From Actinomycetota bacterium (GTDB lineage: Bacteria; Actinomycetota; Acidimicrobiia; Acidimicrobiales; Ilumatobacteraceae): a stretch of 46,799 bases of DNA. The notes beneath the pieces are model-generated. The model had not been told where the DNA came from, made no database searches, and saw only the letters and a program-made list of their open reading frames with translations. The stretch covers positions 1-46,799 of the forward strand of contig CAUJET010000101.1 of the NCBI GenBank assembly GCA_963169665.1, in the 5' to 3' direction. Below are positions 15,598 to 23,812 of the stretch, piece after piece (position 1 is the first letter of the stretch; every line of letters starts with the position of its first letter). The translations under genes and the position numbers were made by a program.

Positions 15598-15694
15598 GCC
15601 CACGAGTGTGGGGCCGGACCACCGATCCGACATCCGCCCCGGGGTGGACCCGGGTCCGTTGCGAGGATGATCGCGTCGGTTGAGCGGGTGGCGC

Positions 15695-16135
15695 TCAGCG
15701 GCCACCTCGGACCACCTCGAGGTTGCCTTCGCTCCACACGCCGACGAGGTTGCGGAACACGATCCGCCAGCCGTCGGGGGTGCGTACGAGCTCGTCCTCG
15801 TATCGGCCGGCGATCACGTACAGGTCGCCGCCCTCGACGCCGGTGCGCACGTGCTGCGAGTGCAGATAGCACCGGCTCGTCGCAGTGTCGCCGTCGACGG
15901 TGATCATGTGGTTGGTGACCGTGTGCTGCGTCGCATCGAGCGGGGCCAGCGCCGCCCGGATGCGGTTGCGGATGGCGTCGCGGCCCTCGAGCGGTGCCGA
16001 TCGCAGCTCGGCCCTGGCGTCGGGCATGAAGACCGTGTCGAGCAGTTCGAGCTGCTTCGAGTCGAGCGCCCAGCAGTAGCGATGGGTCAGTTCGATGATC
16101 GCGAGTCGGTCTTCGAGTTCGGCGGCGAGCGTCAT
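15695..16135 (-). CDS. SnoaL-like / NTF2-fold protein
   Basis: A 146-residue SnoaL-like protein, third in the window. ELEDRLAIIELTHRYCWALDSKQLELLDTVF (residues about 5-36) is the classic SnoaL_4 N-terminal pattern, followed by ATQHTVTNHMITVDGDTATSRCYL and a C-terminal GWRIVFRNLVGVWSEG sheet. Similar proteins act as dehydratases or isomerases in aromatic and steroid catabolism. The ATG lies exactly 7 bases after an AACACT box (16142-16147, minus). It is divergent from the thioesterase, with which it may share a promoter region. Confidence 0.88.
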   Translation of the reverse strand: MTLAAELEDRLAIIELTHRYCWALDSKQLELLDTVFMPDARAELRSAPLEGRDAIRNRIRAALAPLDATQHTVTNHMITVDGDTATSRCYLHSQHVRTGVEGGDLYVIAGRYEDELVRTPDGWRIVFRNLVGVWSEGNLEVVRGGR

Positions 16136-16176
16136 GCGCCGAGTGTTCCACTGTCGGCGCACCGGAAACGCACTGG

Positions 16177-16182
16177 TACCTT
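16177..16182 (+). promoter_or_regulatory. -10 box TACCTT of thioesterase
   Basis: TACCTT predicts transcription starting one base before the GTG at 16190. No ribosome-binding site is present. Confidence 0.5.
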
Positions 16183-16189
16183 CCGGCCG

Positions 16190-17017
16190 GTGCCCAGCGA
16201 TCCCCCGGACGGCTCCGACCTCGACCTCACCCCCACGATGGCCGATCGGTTGGCACTCGACCCGGTCGCGGACGGCGCGATCGCGGGAGATGCCTTCGTC
16301 AGTCGGCATCCGTGCGCTCGCGGCCACGTCTTCGGCGGACTGATCATCGGTCAGGCGCTCCGGGCGGCCCAGCTGACGGTCTCGTCCGATCGCCCCGTGC
16401 ACGCCATCCATGCGTCGTTCCTCGTCGGGGGCCGCAGCGGTGAGCACCTTCGCCACGCCGTGGAACGCACCCGCGACGGCGGCAGCTTCGCGACCCGACG
16501 AGTCGTGGTGACCCAATCGGTCGGCCCGGTGCTGGTGATGACCGCCGACTTCCACGTCGACGAACCAGGGCTCGAGTACGAGCTGCCTGCCGCCACCGAC
16601 GTGCCACGGCCCGACGAGCTGCCGACCGGTCGGTACGCGACCCGCTGGATCGACTCGCGCGACGTGCCGGTGGACGACGCCTCCCACGCTCGCCGCGCCT
16701 GGTTCCACCCGACGACACCCGTGCCCGACGACCCGATGCTGCACCTGCAGACGCTCGCCTACCTCAGCGACCACGGACCAACGCGAGCAGCCCGCCAGCC
16801 CCACGCTGCCCTCGACGCCGATGCCAACCGCATGTCGGTGAGCCTCGATCACAGCGTCTGGTTCCACCGGCCGGTCGACGTGAACCAATGGCTGTTGTCG
16901 GAGTTGGTGCCCGTCGCCACGGGCCGGGGCCGAGGCCTGTCGATCGGCACGATCCGCACCGTCGACGGCACGCTCGTGGCCACGGTCGCCCAGGAGGTGC
17001 TCCTCCGCACGCGCTGA
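16190..17017 (+). CDS. Acyl-CoA thioesterase II-like (double hotdog)
   Basis: A 275-residue TesB-type thioesterase. Diagnostic segments are RGHVFGGLIIGQALRAA (first hotdog), HAIHASFLVGGRSGEHLRHAVERTRDGGSFATRRV, and in the second hotdog SLDHSVWFHRPVDVNQWLL and GRGRGLSIGTI. It hydrolyses acyl-CoA thioesters, which fits a pathway with CoA-activated intermediates. The GTG start is chosen from the leaderless geometry of a TACCTT box and from the family N terminus. A small hairpin follows the stop. Confidence 0.9.
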   Translation: MPSDPPDGSDLDLTPTMADRLALDPVADGAIAGDAFVSRHPCARGHVFGGLIIGQALRAAQLTVSSDRPVHAIHASFLVGGRSGEHLRHAVERTRDGGSFATRRVVVTQSVGPVLVMTADFHVDEPGLEYELPAATDVPRPDELPTGRYATRWIDSRDVPVDDASHARRAWFHPTTPVPDDPMLHLQTLAYLSDHGPTRAARQPHAALDADANRMSVSLDHSVWFHRPVDVNQWLLSELVPVATGRGRGLSIGTIRTVDGTLVATVAQEVLLRTR

Positions 17018-17036
17018 CCCGGTGTGGCGACCCGGG
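17018..17036 (+). terminator. Short GC hairpin after thioesterase
   Basis: CCCGG (17018-17022) pairs with CCGGG (17032-17036) directly after the stop codon. The stem is short and there is no U-tract. Confidence 0.35.
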
Positions 17037-17066
17037 CACGATGACGACCGCGAGACGGCCCACTCG

Positions 17067-17072
17067 TAGAGT
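17067..17072 (+). promoter_or_regulatory. Possible -10 box of the kinase/LDI-like operon
   Basis: TAGAGT lies 60 bases before the ATG of the kinase gene. It would give a leader of about 53 bases ending in a GGGGGA ribosome-binding site. No convincing -35 is seen. Confidence 0.3.
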
Positions 17073-17131
17073 CGCGGGACGCCGGGAACACGCTGTTCTC
17101 CGGTCAGGTGTTCGCAACAGGGGGAACGACG

Positions 17132-18265
17132 ATGACCGGATCGATCACCGGTGACCCGTCAGACAACGCAACGGCGGGAGCAGCGGCGAGCGACCACGTC
17201 AGGTCCGAGCCGGAGCACATCGACGGCCCGTGGCTCACCGCTGCGCTCGAGGCGGCAGGCGTGGCGCAGGGTGCGACCGTCACCGGGGTCGAGGTCGCTG
17301 GGCTCATCGGCACCGGACAGACCGGGCGCAACGCCCGCCTGCGGCTCACCTGGGACCGACCGGAGGGTCGGCCGGCCACGCTGGTCGGCAAGTTCGCATC
17401 CGCCGACGACAACGCCAAGCTCGCTGCGTTCACCAACGGCACGTACAAGAACGAGTGGGCGTTCTACGACCAGTTGGCGCACACGCTGTCGATCCGCACC
17501 CCGGCCTGTCACGTCGCCCGCTACGACGAGGTGACGCCCGCCTTCGTGCTCGTGATGGAGGACATCGCCGGCGCCCAGCAGGGCGACCAGTTCCGCGGGC
17601 TCAGCCTCGACGAGGCCGACCTCGCGATCGAGCAGGCGGTGGGCCTGCACGCGCCGCGTTGGGGCGACCCGACGCTGGCCGACTTCGCACCCGAGCGGCC
17701 GAAGGGCGACGGGGCGGCGATGATGCTCGGGATGGTGTACCAGATGATGGTGGAGCCGTTCCTCGATCGCCTCGGTCCCGGCCTCGACCCAGATGTGATC
17801 GATCTCGTCCGCCGCCTCGGTCCGGTGGCACCGGCCTGGGCGGCCGGCAACGACACGCCCCGCACCGTGGTGCACCTCGACTACCGGCCCGACAACTTCA
17901 TGTTCGGAGTGGAGGAGGGTGCCCCGCCGCTGGTGGTGGTCGATTGGCAGACCGTGAACCACGGCTTCGCCATGTGGGACATCGCCTACATGATCGGCGG
18001 CTCGTTCGAGCCGGCCCAGCGGGCGAGCGTGGAGCGCGAACTGATCGCCGACTACCTCGCGCGCATGGCCGCCGCGGGCGTCGCCTACGACGCCGACACC
18101 GCGTGGCGCGACTACCGGCTCGGTGCGGTGTGGGGCGTGGTGATGTCGGTGATCGCGACGATTCTCGCGGCCGAGACCGAACGCGGCAACGACATGCTGA
18201 CGGTGATGGCCCAGCGCCACGGCCGCCACGCGATCGATCTCGACTCGATGGGCCTCCTCGCCTGA
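17132..18265 (+). CDS. Aminoglycoside phosphotransferase/ecdysteroid-kinase-like small-molecule kinase
   Basis: A 377-residue protein-kinase-fold phosphotransferase. The catalytic loop is H248-L-D250-YRPDN255 and the metal-binding segment is VVD271WQ. The N-terminal lobe carries GTGQTGRNARLRLTW and LVGKFAS, which would supply the ATP loop and lysine. Members phosphorylate hydroxyl groups of small molecules; in actinobacterial catabolic clusters they may act on alcohols rather than antibiotics. It heads a six-gene operon: only one base separates its stop from the next start. The start is supported by GGGGGA upstream of the ATG. Phosphorylation of an alcohol substrate for the following LDI-like proteins is possible but unproven. 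Confidence 0.85.
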   Translation: MTGSITGDPSDNATAGAAASDHVRSEPEHIDGPWLTAALEAAGVAQGATVTGVEVAGLIGTGQTGRNARLRLTWDRPEGRPATLVGKFASADDNAKLAAFTNGTYKNEWAFYDQLAHTLSIRTPACHVARYDEVTPAFVLVMEDIAGAQQGDQFRGLSLDEADLAIEQAVGLHAPRWGDPTLADFAPERPKGDGAAMMLGMVYQMMVEPFLDRLGPGLDPDVIDLVRRLGPVAPAWAAGNDTPRTVVHLDYRPDNFMFGVEEGAPPLVVVDWQTVNHGFAMWDIAYMIGGSFEPAQRASVERELIADYLARMAAAGVAYDADTAWRDYRLGAVWGVVMSVIATILAAETERGNDMLTVMAQRHGRHAIDLDSMGLLA

Positions 18266-18266
18266 C

Positions 18267-19568
18267 ATGGCCGACGTGCCGTCGCTCCGGGTACGGCGCG
18301 TCGTCACGGCCGCGGTCTCGCTCACGATCACGGCGCTGCTGGCGGTCGCCCTCGGCGACCCCGGTGCACACATGGCGCAGAACCTCGTGATCCCGGGCAT
18401 CGGCCTGCTGGAGGTGTCGAGGCTGCTCGCCGTCGCCGTGCTCGTGGTGACCACCGCGGCGATCGTCGTCTGGGTCACATGGGGCATCGACTGGTTGCCC
18501 GCCGGCATCGTGCTGGGCTCCACCGTCGCGGCCGGTCTGCTCACCGGTGACCATGCAGCCGACGTCGCCGATGCGGCCCGTGGCTCGGCCGGGCAGCTGG
18601 TCGCTGTCGCTGCGGCGCACGAGTTCCCATTGGTCGTGCTGGTGGTGGGGGGCGTGATGTGGTTGCGCACCACCGTCGGCCGGATGCCCGGTGTGCGCCG
18701 CCTGGCGGCGCGGCGTTCCCGTGGCGTCTCGACCGTCCCCGGTCTCGGCGGGATCGGTGCACTCCCCCCGCTCGACCGCAGCCGCGCGGCCGCCATCGCC
18801 GCGATGGCCGGCCCCGTGCCGGCATCGGTTCGCGACGCGGCGGCGAGCGACGCAGTGGTCACCCGGGCGCGCCGCATCGGGCTGTTCGCCCGCGGCCGGC
18901 ACGGCGATCCGTTCGCGGTCGACCACGCAGCGGCCCGCGCCGCGCTGGCTCTCACCGGTCAGCTCGACGACGCGGCGATGGCCCGCTTCGCCGGCGACGC
19001 CCACGATGCCGCCGCCGGCGTCCCGGCGAGCGAGCCCACGTGGGTGCGTCCGCTCGACGCGACGATCGCCGCGATCGCGCTCCGGGCGGCGGGCCACGAG
19101 GTCGCCGGCCGACGGTGGGCCGCGATGCTCGCCGGTCCGTTCGCGCTGCGCCACGGGCATCGTCCCGGTACCTGGTGGACGCCGCTCGGCATCCGCCTCG
19201 GTTCCGCCCCGGTGTGGGAACACGCCGCGACGTCGGCGCTCGCCCGCGCCCACGGCTGGTGCGACGACGCCGACTGGCGCGTGCTGCGACCCCGCCTGCT
19301 CGGCGCAGCCGCTCGGGGCACCGCCGTGGCCGTCGACGAGCGCTCCATCGCGGCAGCCCGTCTCTGGTTGGTGTTCGTCGACGACGAGCAGGCTGCGCGC
19401 ATCCTCGCCCGGCCGACCGTTCATCGCGACCCGCTCGCCGTGGCGCTCGACCGACTCGCCACGACGCTCGCCGCCACCGGTGCCCACTCAGGTAGCACCG
19501 GCAGCATCGGCCTCGATCCGACCGACGTCCATCGGCACACCGCCGAGAGAGGGGACCTCGTCCCATGA
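18267..19568 (+). CDS. Membrane protein of unknown function sharing the LDI-like anchor module
   Basis: A 433-residue protein I do not recognise. About four transmembrane segments lie in residues 10-30, 48-72, 76-96 and 108-133, followed by a basic stretch (RRLAARRSR) and a roughly 280-residue alanine-rich, probably helical soluble domain. The membrane part resembles that of the next two large genes: a PGxGxL motif before the second helix (LVIPGIGLLEV) and a W-[WT]-W-G end to it (VVWVTWG). The C-terminal domain lacks the CEPxxxxxxC signature of its neighbours. Its stop overlaps the next start (ATGA), so it is translationally coupled and may form part of one membrane complex. Confidence 0.8.
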   Translation: MADVPSLRVRRVVTAAVSLTITALLAVALGDPGAHMAQNLVIPGIGLLEVSRLLAVAVLVVTTAAIVVWVTWGIDWLPAGIVLGSTVAAGLLTGDHAADVADAARGSAGQLVAVAAAHEFPLVVLVVGGVMWLRTTVGRMPGVRRLAARRSRGVSTVPGLGGIGALPPLDRSRAAAIAAMAGPVPASVRDAAASDAVVTRARRIGLFARGRHGDPFAVDHAAARAALALTGQLDDAAMARFAGDAHDAAAGVPASEPTWVRPLDATIAAIALRAAGHEVAGRRWAAMLAGPFALRHGHRPGTWWTPLGIRLGSAPVWEHAATSALARAHGWCDDADWRVLRPRLLGAAARGTAVAVDERSIAAARLWLVFVDDEQAARILARPTVHRDPLAVALDRLATTLAATGAHSGSTGSIGLDPTDVHRHTAERGDLVP

Positions 19569-21541
19569 CCGTCTCCGAACTGCACCGCCCGGACGTGGCC
19601 GATCCCGCCCGGCCGCCGCTGTTGCCCGAACATCCGCGACGCATGGGCCCGGTCACGCGCCTGCTCGTGCTGCGCACCGTCGCCGTGGTGGTGGTCGTGC
19701 AGGCGATCGGCATCGCCCTCGTCGTGAGCGGCGGCCGCGCACGCGCCGCCGGCTTGTCGCTCGCCCTGCCCGGCGGTGGCTTCCTGTACACCGCCGCGCC
19801 GATCGCGTTCGTCCTCACCTGGGTGGCCATCTCCGTCGCGCTGGTCCTCTGGTGGGGCATGAGCGTGCACTGGGGCATCCCGCTCGTGTGGCTGGCGTCG
19901 GCTGTCGCATCGGCGCTGTGGGCCACGGGTCCGCGGCTCGGGATCGATCGTGGCACCACGTGGGGCTGGGCGATCCCCGTCGTCTACGTGCTCGCCGCTG
20001 CGGCGATCGGCAGCCTCGTGTTCACCTTCGAGGCACGCTTCCGTCGTAAGCGCGCCAAGGTCACCGAGCTCAACGAGTACCTCGCCACCGCCACGCTGCC
20101 CGAGCCGGCGCGTCCGCTGCGCACCCCGAACGCCATGGACGCCGAACTGCTGCGCTGGGCGTACGAGCTCACGATGCAGCCGGTCGACGAGTTCCGGGGC
20201 TTCGAGTGGGGCGAGCAGTTCCACGGCGGCACGGTGGTGCGCTATCAGCTCAACTACCTCGGGTGGGCGCTGGCGCCGTACGCGGTGAACTACGTGCCCA
20301 ACGCCCCACGCCAGATCGAGTTGGCCTTGCGCAACCTGGTGATCAAGCAGACCGACCTGCGGGTGTGGCGCTACTGGCGCACGCTCAACCTGATCGGCAA
20401 CCTCGACGCCAACCCAGATCCGCTCGTGCGCGACAACATCATGTTCTCGGGCTTCACCGGCGACCAGATCAACCTCTACGAGGCGGCCACCGGCAGCACC
20501 CTGTTCGACGAGCCGGGTTCGCTCACGTTCGTGTGGGAGGACGGGCGCACGTTCGCCTACGACCACCACTCGTGGATGGAGGCGGTGCAGCGGAACTTCG
20601 ACAAGAGCCGGCTCACGTTCTTCCCGTGCGAGCCGGGTTGGGCGTTCGCCGCGTGCAACACGATCGGTGCCCAGGCGTTGCTCGGCCACGACCGGTTGCA
20701 CGGCACGACCATGTGGAGCGACCTCGAACCCCGGTGGCGCACGGCGCTCGAGGAGGAGTACCTGTTGCCCGACGGCAACTACGCCAACATCCGCTCCACC
20801 CACACCGGCCTGTCGTGGGACACGGGTGAAACCCCGGGCGGCGAGTACTTCACCACCGGCAGCCACGGCTTCGCCGACGTGGCACCCGACCTCGCACTCA
20901 GGGGTCGGATGCTGCAGCTGCGAGGAGCGCCCGAGAAGATGGCGGGGCTCGCGACGATGGTCCGCGACGGCGAGTTGACGCTCGAACTGCCCGAGGAGTG
21001 GGAGCGCAACCGGGCCCGTCAGACGGCCGTCAACGCCTGGACCAAGCTGATCGCCGGGGCCCGGATGGTGGGCCAGGGCGAGCTCGCCGAAGCTGCGCTG
21101 CGCGCCGCCGATCGCCAGTGCGCGACGGGCGAGGTGTGGCCCGAGCGCCCGTTGCGCGTGGGGGTCTCGAACCTCGCGCTGCACATGCTCGTGCGGTGGT
21201 CGACCCCGATGGACAACGCGACGCTCAACCTGCGCGGGTGGGTGCCGCCGGTCGGGCCGGTGCTCGACGAGGTGCCCTGGCCGCAGGTGCTCGTCACCGT
21301 GGCACGGTCGTCCGACGGCGAGACGCTCGATCTCGTGCTGCGCCCGGGTCCCACGCCGAGCGACGCGCCGGTGGCGCTCGGGTTCGTCGCGCTCCGCCCC
21401 GCCACGTCGTACCGGCTGCTCGACGGCACCGAGGTGCTCGCCGAGTGCACGGCGTCGGCCGAGGGCACGGCCGAGGTCACGATCCCGGTCAGCGGCGTGC
21501 GCACCCTCCGGCTGGTGCCCGTCGACGGAGCGGCGTCGTGA
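19565..21541 (+). CDS. Membrane-anchored linalool dehydratase/isomerase-like protein, copy 1
   Basis: A 658-residue protein with about four transmembrane segments in residues 30-160 (PGGGFLY and VLWWG motifs), followed by a large domain resembling linalool dehydratase/isomerase (LDI) of Castellaniella defragrans. Matching segments are DLRVWRYWRTLNL, DNIMFSGF, YEAATGS and CEPGWAFAACN followed by DRLHGT. The two cysteines are C355 and C364, nine apart as in the LDI catalytic pair CEPxxxFxxCN. The LDI active-site His after the NIM motif is replaced here by F297, so the chemistry probably differs. A beta-rich C-terminal tail of about 90 residues follows. It is coupled to genes on both sides by ATGA and GTGA overlaps. 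Family match is from memory of the LDI sequence, not from a search. Confidence 0.75.
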   Translation: MTVSELHRPDVADPARPPLLPEHPRRMGPVTRLLVLRTVAVVVVVQAIGIALVVSGGRARAAGLSLALPGGGFLYTAAPIAFVLTWVAISVALVLWWGMSVHWGIPLVWLASAVASALWATGPRLGIDRGTTWGWAIPVVYVLAAAAIGSLVFTFEARFRRKRAKVTELNEYLATATLPEPARPLRTPNAMDAELLRWAYELTMQPVDEFRGFEWGEQFHGGTVVRYQLNYLGWALAPYAVNYVPNAPRQIELALRNLVIKQTDLRVWRYWRTLNLIGNLDANPDPLVRDNIMFSGFTGDQINLYEAATGSTLFDEPGSLTFVWEDGRTFAYDHHSWMEAVQRNFDKSRLTFFPCEPGWAFAACNTIGAQALLGHDRLHGTTMWSDLEPRWRTALEEEYLLPDGNYANIRSTHTGLSWDTGETPGGEYFTTGSHGFADVAPDLALRGRMLQLRGAPEKMAGLATMVRDGELTLELPEEWERNRARQTAVNAWTKLIAGARMVGQGELAEAALRAADRQCATGEVWPERPLRVGVSNLALHMLVRWSTPMDNATLNLRGWVPPVGPVLDEVPWPQVLVTVARSSDGETLDLVLRPGPTPSDAPVALGFVALRPATSYRLLDGTEVLAECTASAEGTAEVTIPVSGVRTLRLVPVDGAAS

Positions 21542-21684
21542 TCACGCTGTACCTGAACTGCGCGCAGGTGTGGGTTCGGCTCGTCCGGCTCGTGTGCCGG
21601 GTGACGCGTCGCCCGCAGGTCACCTACGAGGCGCCACCTCTCGTCGACCGGCGGGCCGCCGGGGTGCGAGGATCTGATCGATGA
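21538..21684 (+). CDS. Small basic protein, partner of LDI-like copy 1 (unrecognised family)
   Basis: A 48-residue protein starting with GTG that overlaps the previous stop (GTGA) and ending with TGA that overlaps the next ATG (ATGA). It reads MITLYLNCAQVWVRLVRLVC and continues RVTRRPQVTYEAPP. It aligns with the 50-residue protein at 23648-23800: shared positions are Leu, Cys, [VI]-Trp, Leu-Val, Arg, Arg-[RK]-Pro, Val-Thr and Pro-Pro. The N-terminal half could form an amphipathic helix at the membrane; the C-terminal half is basic and Pro-rich. It is too short for most gene callers. The function is unknown; an accessory subunit of the LDI-like membrane protein is the simplest idea. Confidence 0.72.
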   Translation: MITLYLNCAQVWVRLVRLVCRVTRRPQVTYEAPPLVDRRAAGVRGSDR

Positions 21685-23651
21685 CCGCCACCGCTTCCTC
21701 TCCCCCTGATGCAGCAACCGGCGGACCGCTGCTGCTGCCGCCCGCACCGCCCCGCCTGGGGCCCGAGAGCCGCCGGCTCCTCGGCCGGCTCGCCGTGACA
21801 CTGCTCATGTGGCAGGTGGTCGCCGCCGCCCTCCTCGTCGTGGGAGGCGAGACGGCCACGGCCGCCGGCACCTCGATGGTGTTCCCCGGCGCGGGGCTGC
21901 TGTACGTCGCGTCACCGCTGCTGTTCCTGGGCTCGCTGGTGGCGTTGCTCGTCGCCCTCGTGTTGTGGTGGGGCGTCAGCGCGCACGTCGCGATCCCGTT
22001 CGTCTGGGCCGGCTCCGGAGTCGTCGCGGTCGCGCTCGTCGACGGACCGCGCTGGTTCGTCGATCGGGGCACCACGTGGGCCTGGGCCGTGCCGGTCGCC
22101 TACGTGATGGCGGTCGGAACAGTGGGCTTCATGGTGTGGCGCGTGGAGCAGGCGTACCGTCGCAAGCTCGCGAAGGTGCCCGAGCTCAACGAGTACCTGC
22201 TCGGTGCCCAGCTGCCCGAGCGCCTCACCGAGCGGCGTGAACTCGACGACATGGACGCCGAGTTGCTCACGTGGGCCTACGCCTTCGCGTTCCAACCGGA
22301 GGACGGGCTCGACGGACTCGACTGGGGCGAGCAGTTCCACGGCGGCACCCAGCTGCGCTACCAGCTGAACAGCCTCACCTGGGCGATGTCGCTCTACGCC
22401 GCCAACCACCTGCCGAACGCGCCCGCGCAGATCACCAAGGCGCTCGAGACGATGGTGCGCAAGCACACCGACCTCCGGGTGTGGAAGTACTGGCGCACCC
22501 TGAACCTGGTGGGGAACTTCGACTCGAACCCGGATCCGATCCGACGCGACAACATCATGTTCTCGGCGTTCCTCGGCGACGTGATCAACAGCGTCGAGGC
22601 GGCCACGGGCACCGACACCTTCGACAAGCCGGGCTCGCTCGAGTTCGTGTGGCTCGATGGGCGCACGTTCAGCTACGACCACCACACCCTCGCCGAGGCG
22701 GTGCAGCGCAACTTCGAACGGAGCCGACTCGGGTTCTTCCCGTGCGAGCCGGGCTGGTCGTTCACGGTGTGCAACGTGATGGGTGCACAGGCGCTCCACG
22801 GCCACGACGTCGCCCACGGCACGGACACGTGGCCGAAGGTGCGCGACCGGTGGACGCACACGCTCGACCACGAGTACCTCACGCCCGACGGGTCGTACGC
22901 CCACATCCGCTCCAACCACGTCGGCCTGTCGTGGGACACCGGCGAGGTGCCGGGTGGCCACTACTTCGCGAACGGCACGCACCGGTTCGTCGACATCCTC
23001 CCCGACCACGCGCGTCGGGCCCGGGCGCTCGAGCTGCGCGGTGCTGCACCGAAGATGGCCGGGCTGTCGAAGATGGTGCGCGACGGGCGGCTCGACCTCG
23101 ACCTGCCCGCCGAACTGGAGCGCCACCGCACCCGCCGCAGCACGCTGCTCCCCTGGATCAAGATCATCGGCGGTGCCCGCCTCGTCGGCGACGCCCGGCT
23201 CGTCGACGCCGCCATCCGTTCGTCGGCCGAGAAGTGCGCGACCGGCAAGCAGTGGCCGGATCGCCCGGTCGACGGCAGTGCGTCGGCGACGGGTTCGTAC
23301 ATGTTGCTGCGCTGGTCGACCCCGCTCGATCTGGCAGCGCTGAACATGCGCGGGTTCGTGGCGCCGGTCGGGCCGATCCTCGCCGCGACCGATTGGGATT
23401 CCGTGCTCGTCACCGAGGCGGTGTGCGACGACGGATCGACACTGCGGTTGTCGTTGCGGCCCACGGGCGCTGCGCCGGTGTCGTCGGTCGAGCTGCTGTT
23501 CGCGTCGCTCGCACCCGGTGCGCACTACGTGCTCTCGCTCGGCGACGTGTCGGCGGCGACCGTGACGGCCGACGACTCGGGTCGAGCGACGGTCACCGTC
23601 GACCTGACCGGCGCCGTCCGCGCGACGTTGCGGCCCGAGGCCGCGTCGTGA
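21681..23651 (+). CDS. Membrane-anchored linalool dehydratase/isomerase-like protein, copy 2
   Basis: A 656-residue tandem paralogue of copy 1. About four transmembrane segments lie in the first 160 residues, with FPGAGLLY and VLWWG matching copy 1, then the LDI-like domain with DLRVWKYWRTLNL, DNIMFSAF, VEAATG and CEPGWSFTVCN. The cysteines are at 355 and 364, exactly the positions of copy 1. The residue replacing the LDI histidine is again Phe. GEQFHGG, TGLSWDTGE-like (VGLSWDTGE) and NEYL segments are common to both. It starts at an ATGA overlap with the small gene and ends in a GTGA overlap with the next small gene. The duplication and strict co-organisation suggest a heteromeric membrane enzyme. 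Confidence 0.75.
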   Translation: MTATASSPPDAATGGPLLLPPAPPRLGPESRRLLGRLAVTLLMWQVVAAALLVVGGETATAAGTSMVFPGAGLLYVASPLLFLGSLVALLVALVLWWGVSAHVAIPFVWAGSGVVAVALVDGPRWFVDRGTTWAWAVPVAYVMAVGTVGFMVWRVEQAYRRKLAKVPELNEYLLGAQLPERLTERRELDDMDAELLTWAYAFAFQPEDGLDGLDWGEQFHGGTQLRYQLNSLTWAMSLYAANHLPNAPAQITKALETMVRKHTDLRVWKYWRTLNLVGNFDSNPDPIRRDNIMFSAFLGDVINSVEAATGTDTFDKPGSLEFVWLDGRTFSYDHHTLAEAVQRNFERSRLGFFPCEPGWSFTVCNVMGAQALHGHDVAHGTDTWPKVRDRWTHTLDHEYLTPDGSYAHIRSNHVGLSWDTGEVPGGHYFANGTHRFVDILPDHARRARALELRGAAPKMAGLSKMVRDGRLDLDLPAELERHRTRRSTLLPWIKIIGGARLVGDARLVDAAIRSSAEKCATGKQWPDRPVDGSASATGSYMLLRWSTPLDLAALNMRGFVAPVGPILAATDWDSVLVTEAVCDDGSTLRLSLRPTGAAPVSSVELLFASLAPGAHYVLSLGDVSAATVTADDSGRATVTVDLTGAVRATLRPEAAS

Positions 23652-23800
23652 GCGGCTCGGCGAAGGGTCGCCTGCGTCGGAAGCGTCAGGGGCTGCTGAT
23701 CGACTGCGACCGCATCTGGAGCGGGCTGGTGACGTGGTCGTACCGTCTGCGCCGCAAGCCGCGGGTCACCAACTCCCCGCCCCCGATCCGCCGCCGCTGA
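23648..23800 (+). CDS. Small basic protein, partner of LDI-like copy 2 (unrecognised family)
   Basis: A 50-residue protein starting at GTG, overlapping the previous stop by GTGA. It reads MSGSAKGRLRRKRQGLLIDC and continues DRIWSGLVTWSYRLRRKPRV. The core aligns with the small protein at 21538-21684 (Leu-x2-Cys-x2-[VI]-Trp-x2-Leu-Val, then Arg-x2-Arg-[RK]-Pro-x-Val-Thr and Pro-Pro). It is strongly basic at both ends. It is the last gene of the operon; 12 bases later the convergent SDR gene ends. The function is unknown. Confidence 0.72.
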   Translation: MSGSAKGRLRRKRQGLLIDCDRIWSGLVTWSYRLRRKPRVTNSPPPIRRR

Positions 23801-23812
23801 GCGTCAGCCGCC

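Noticed and set aside
17132..18265. Reading the kinase as an aminoglycoside-resistance enzyme
   Set aside because: Only the general kinase-fold motifs are present, and the context is a catabolic/membrane operon rather than a resistance locus.
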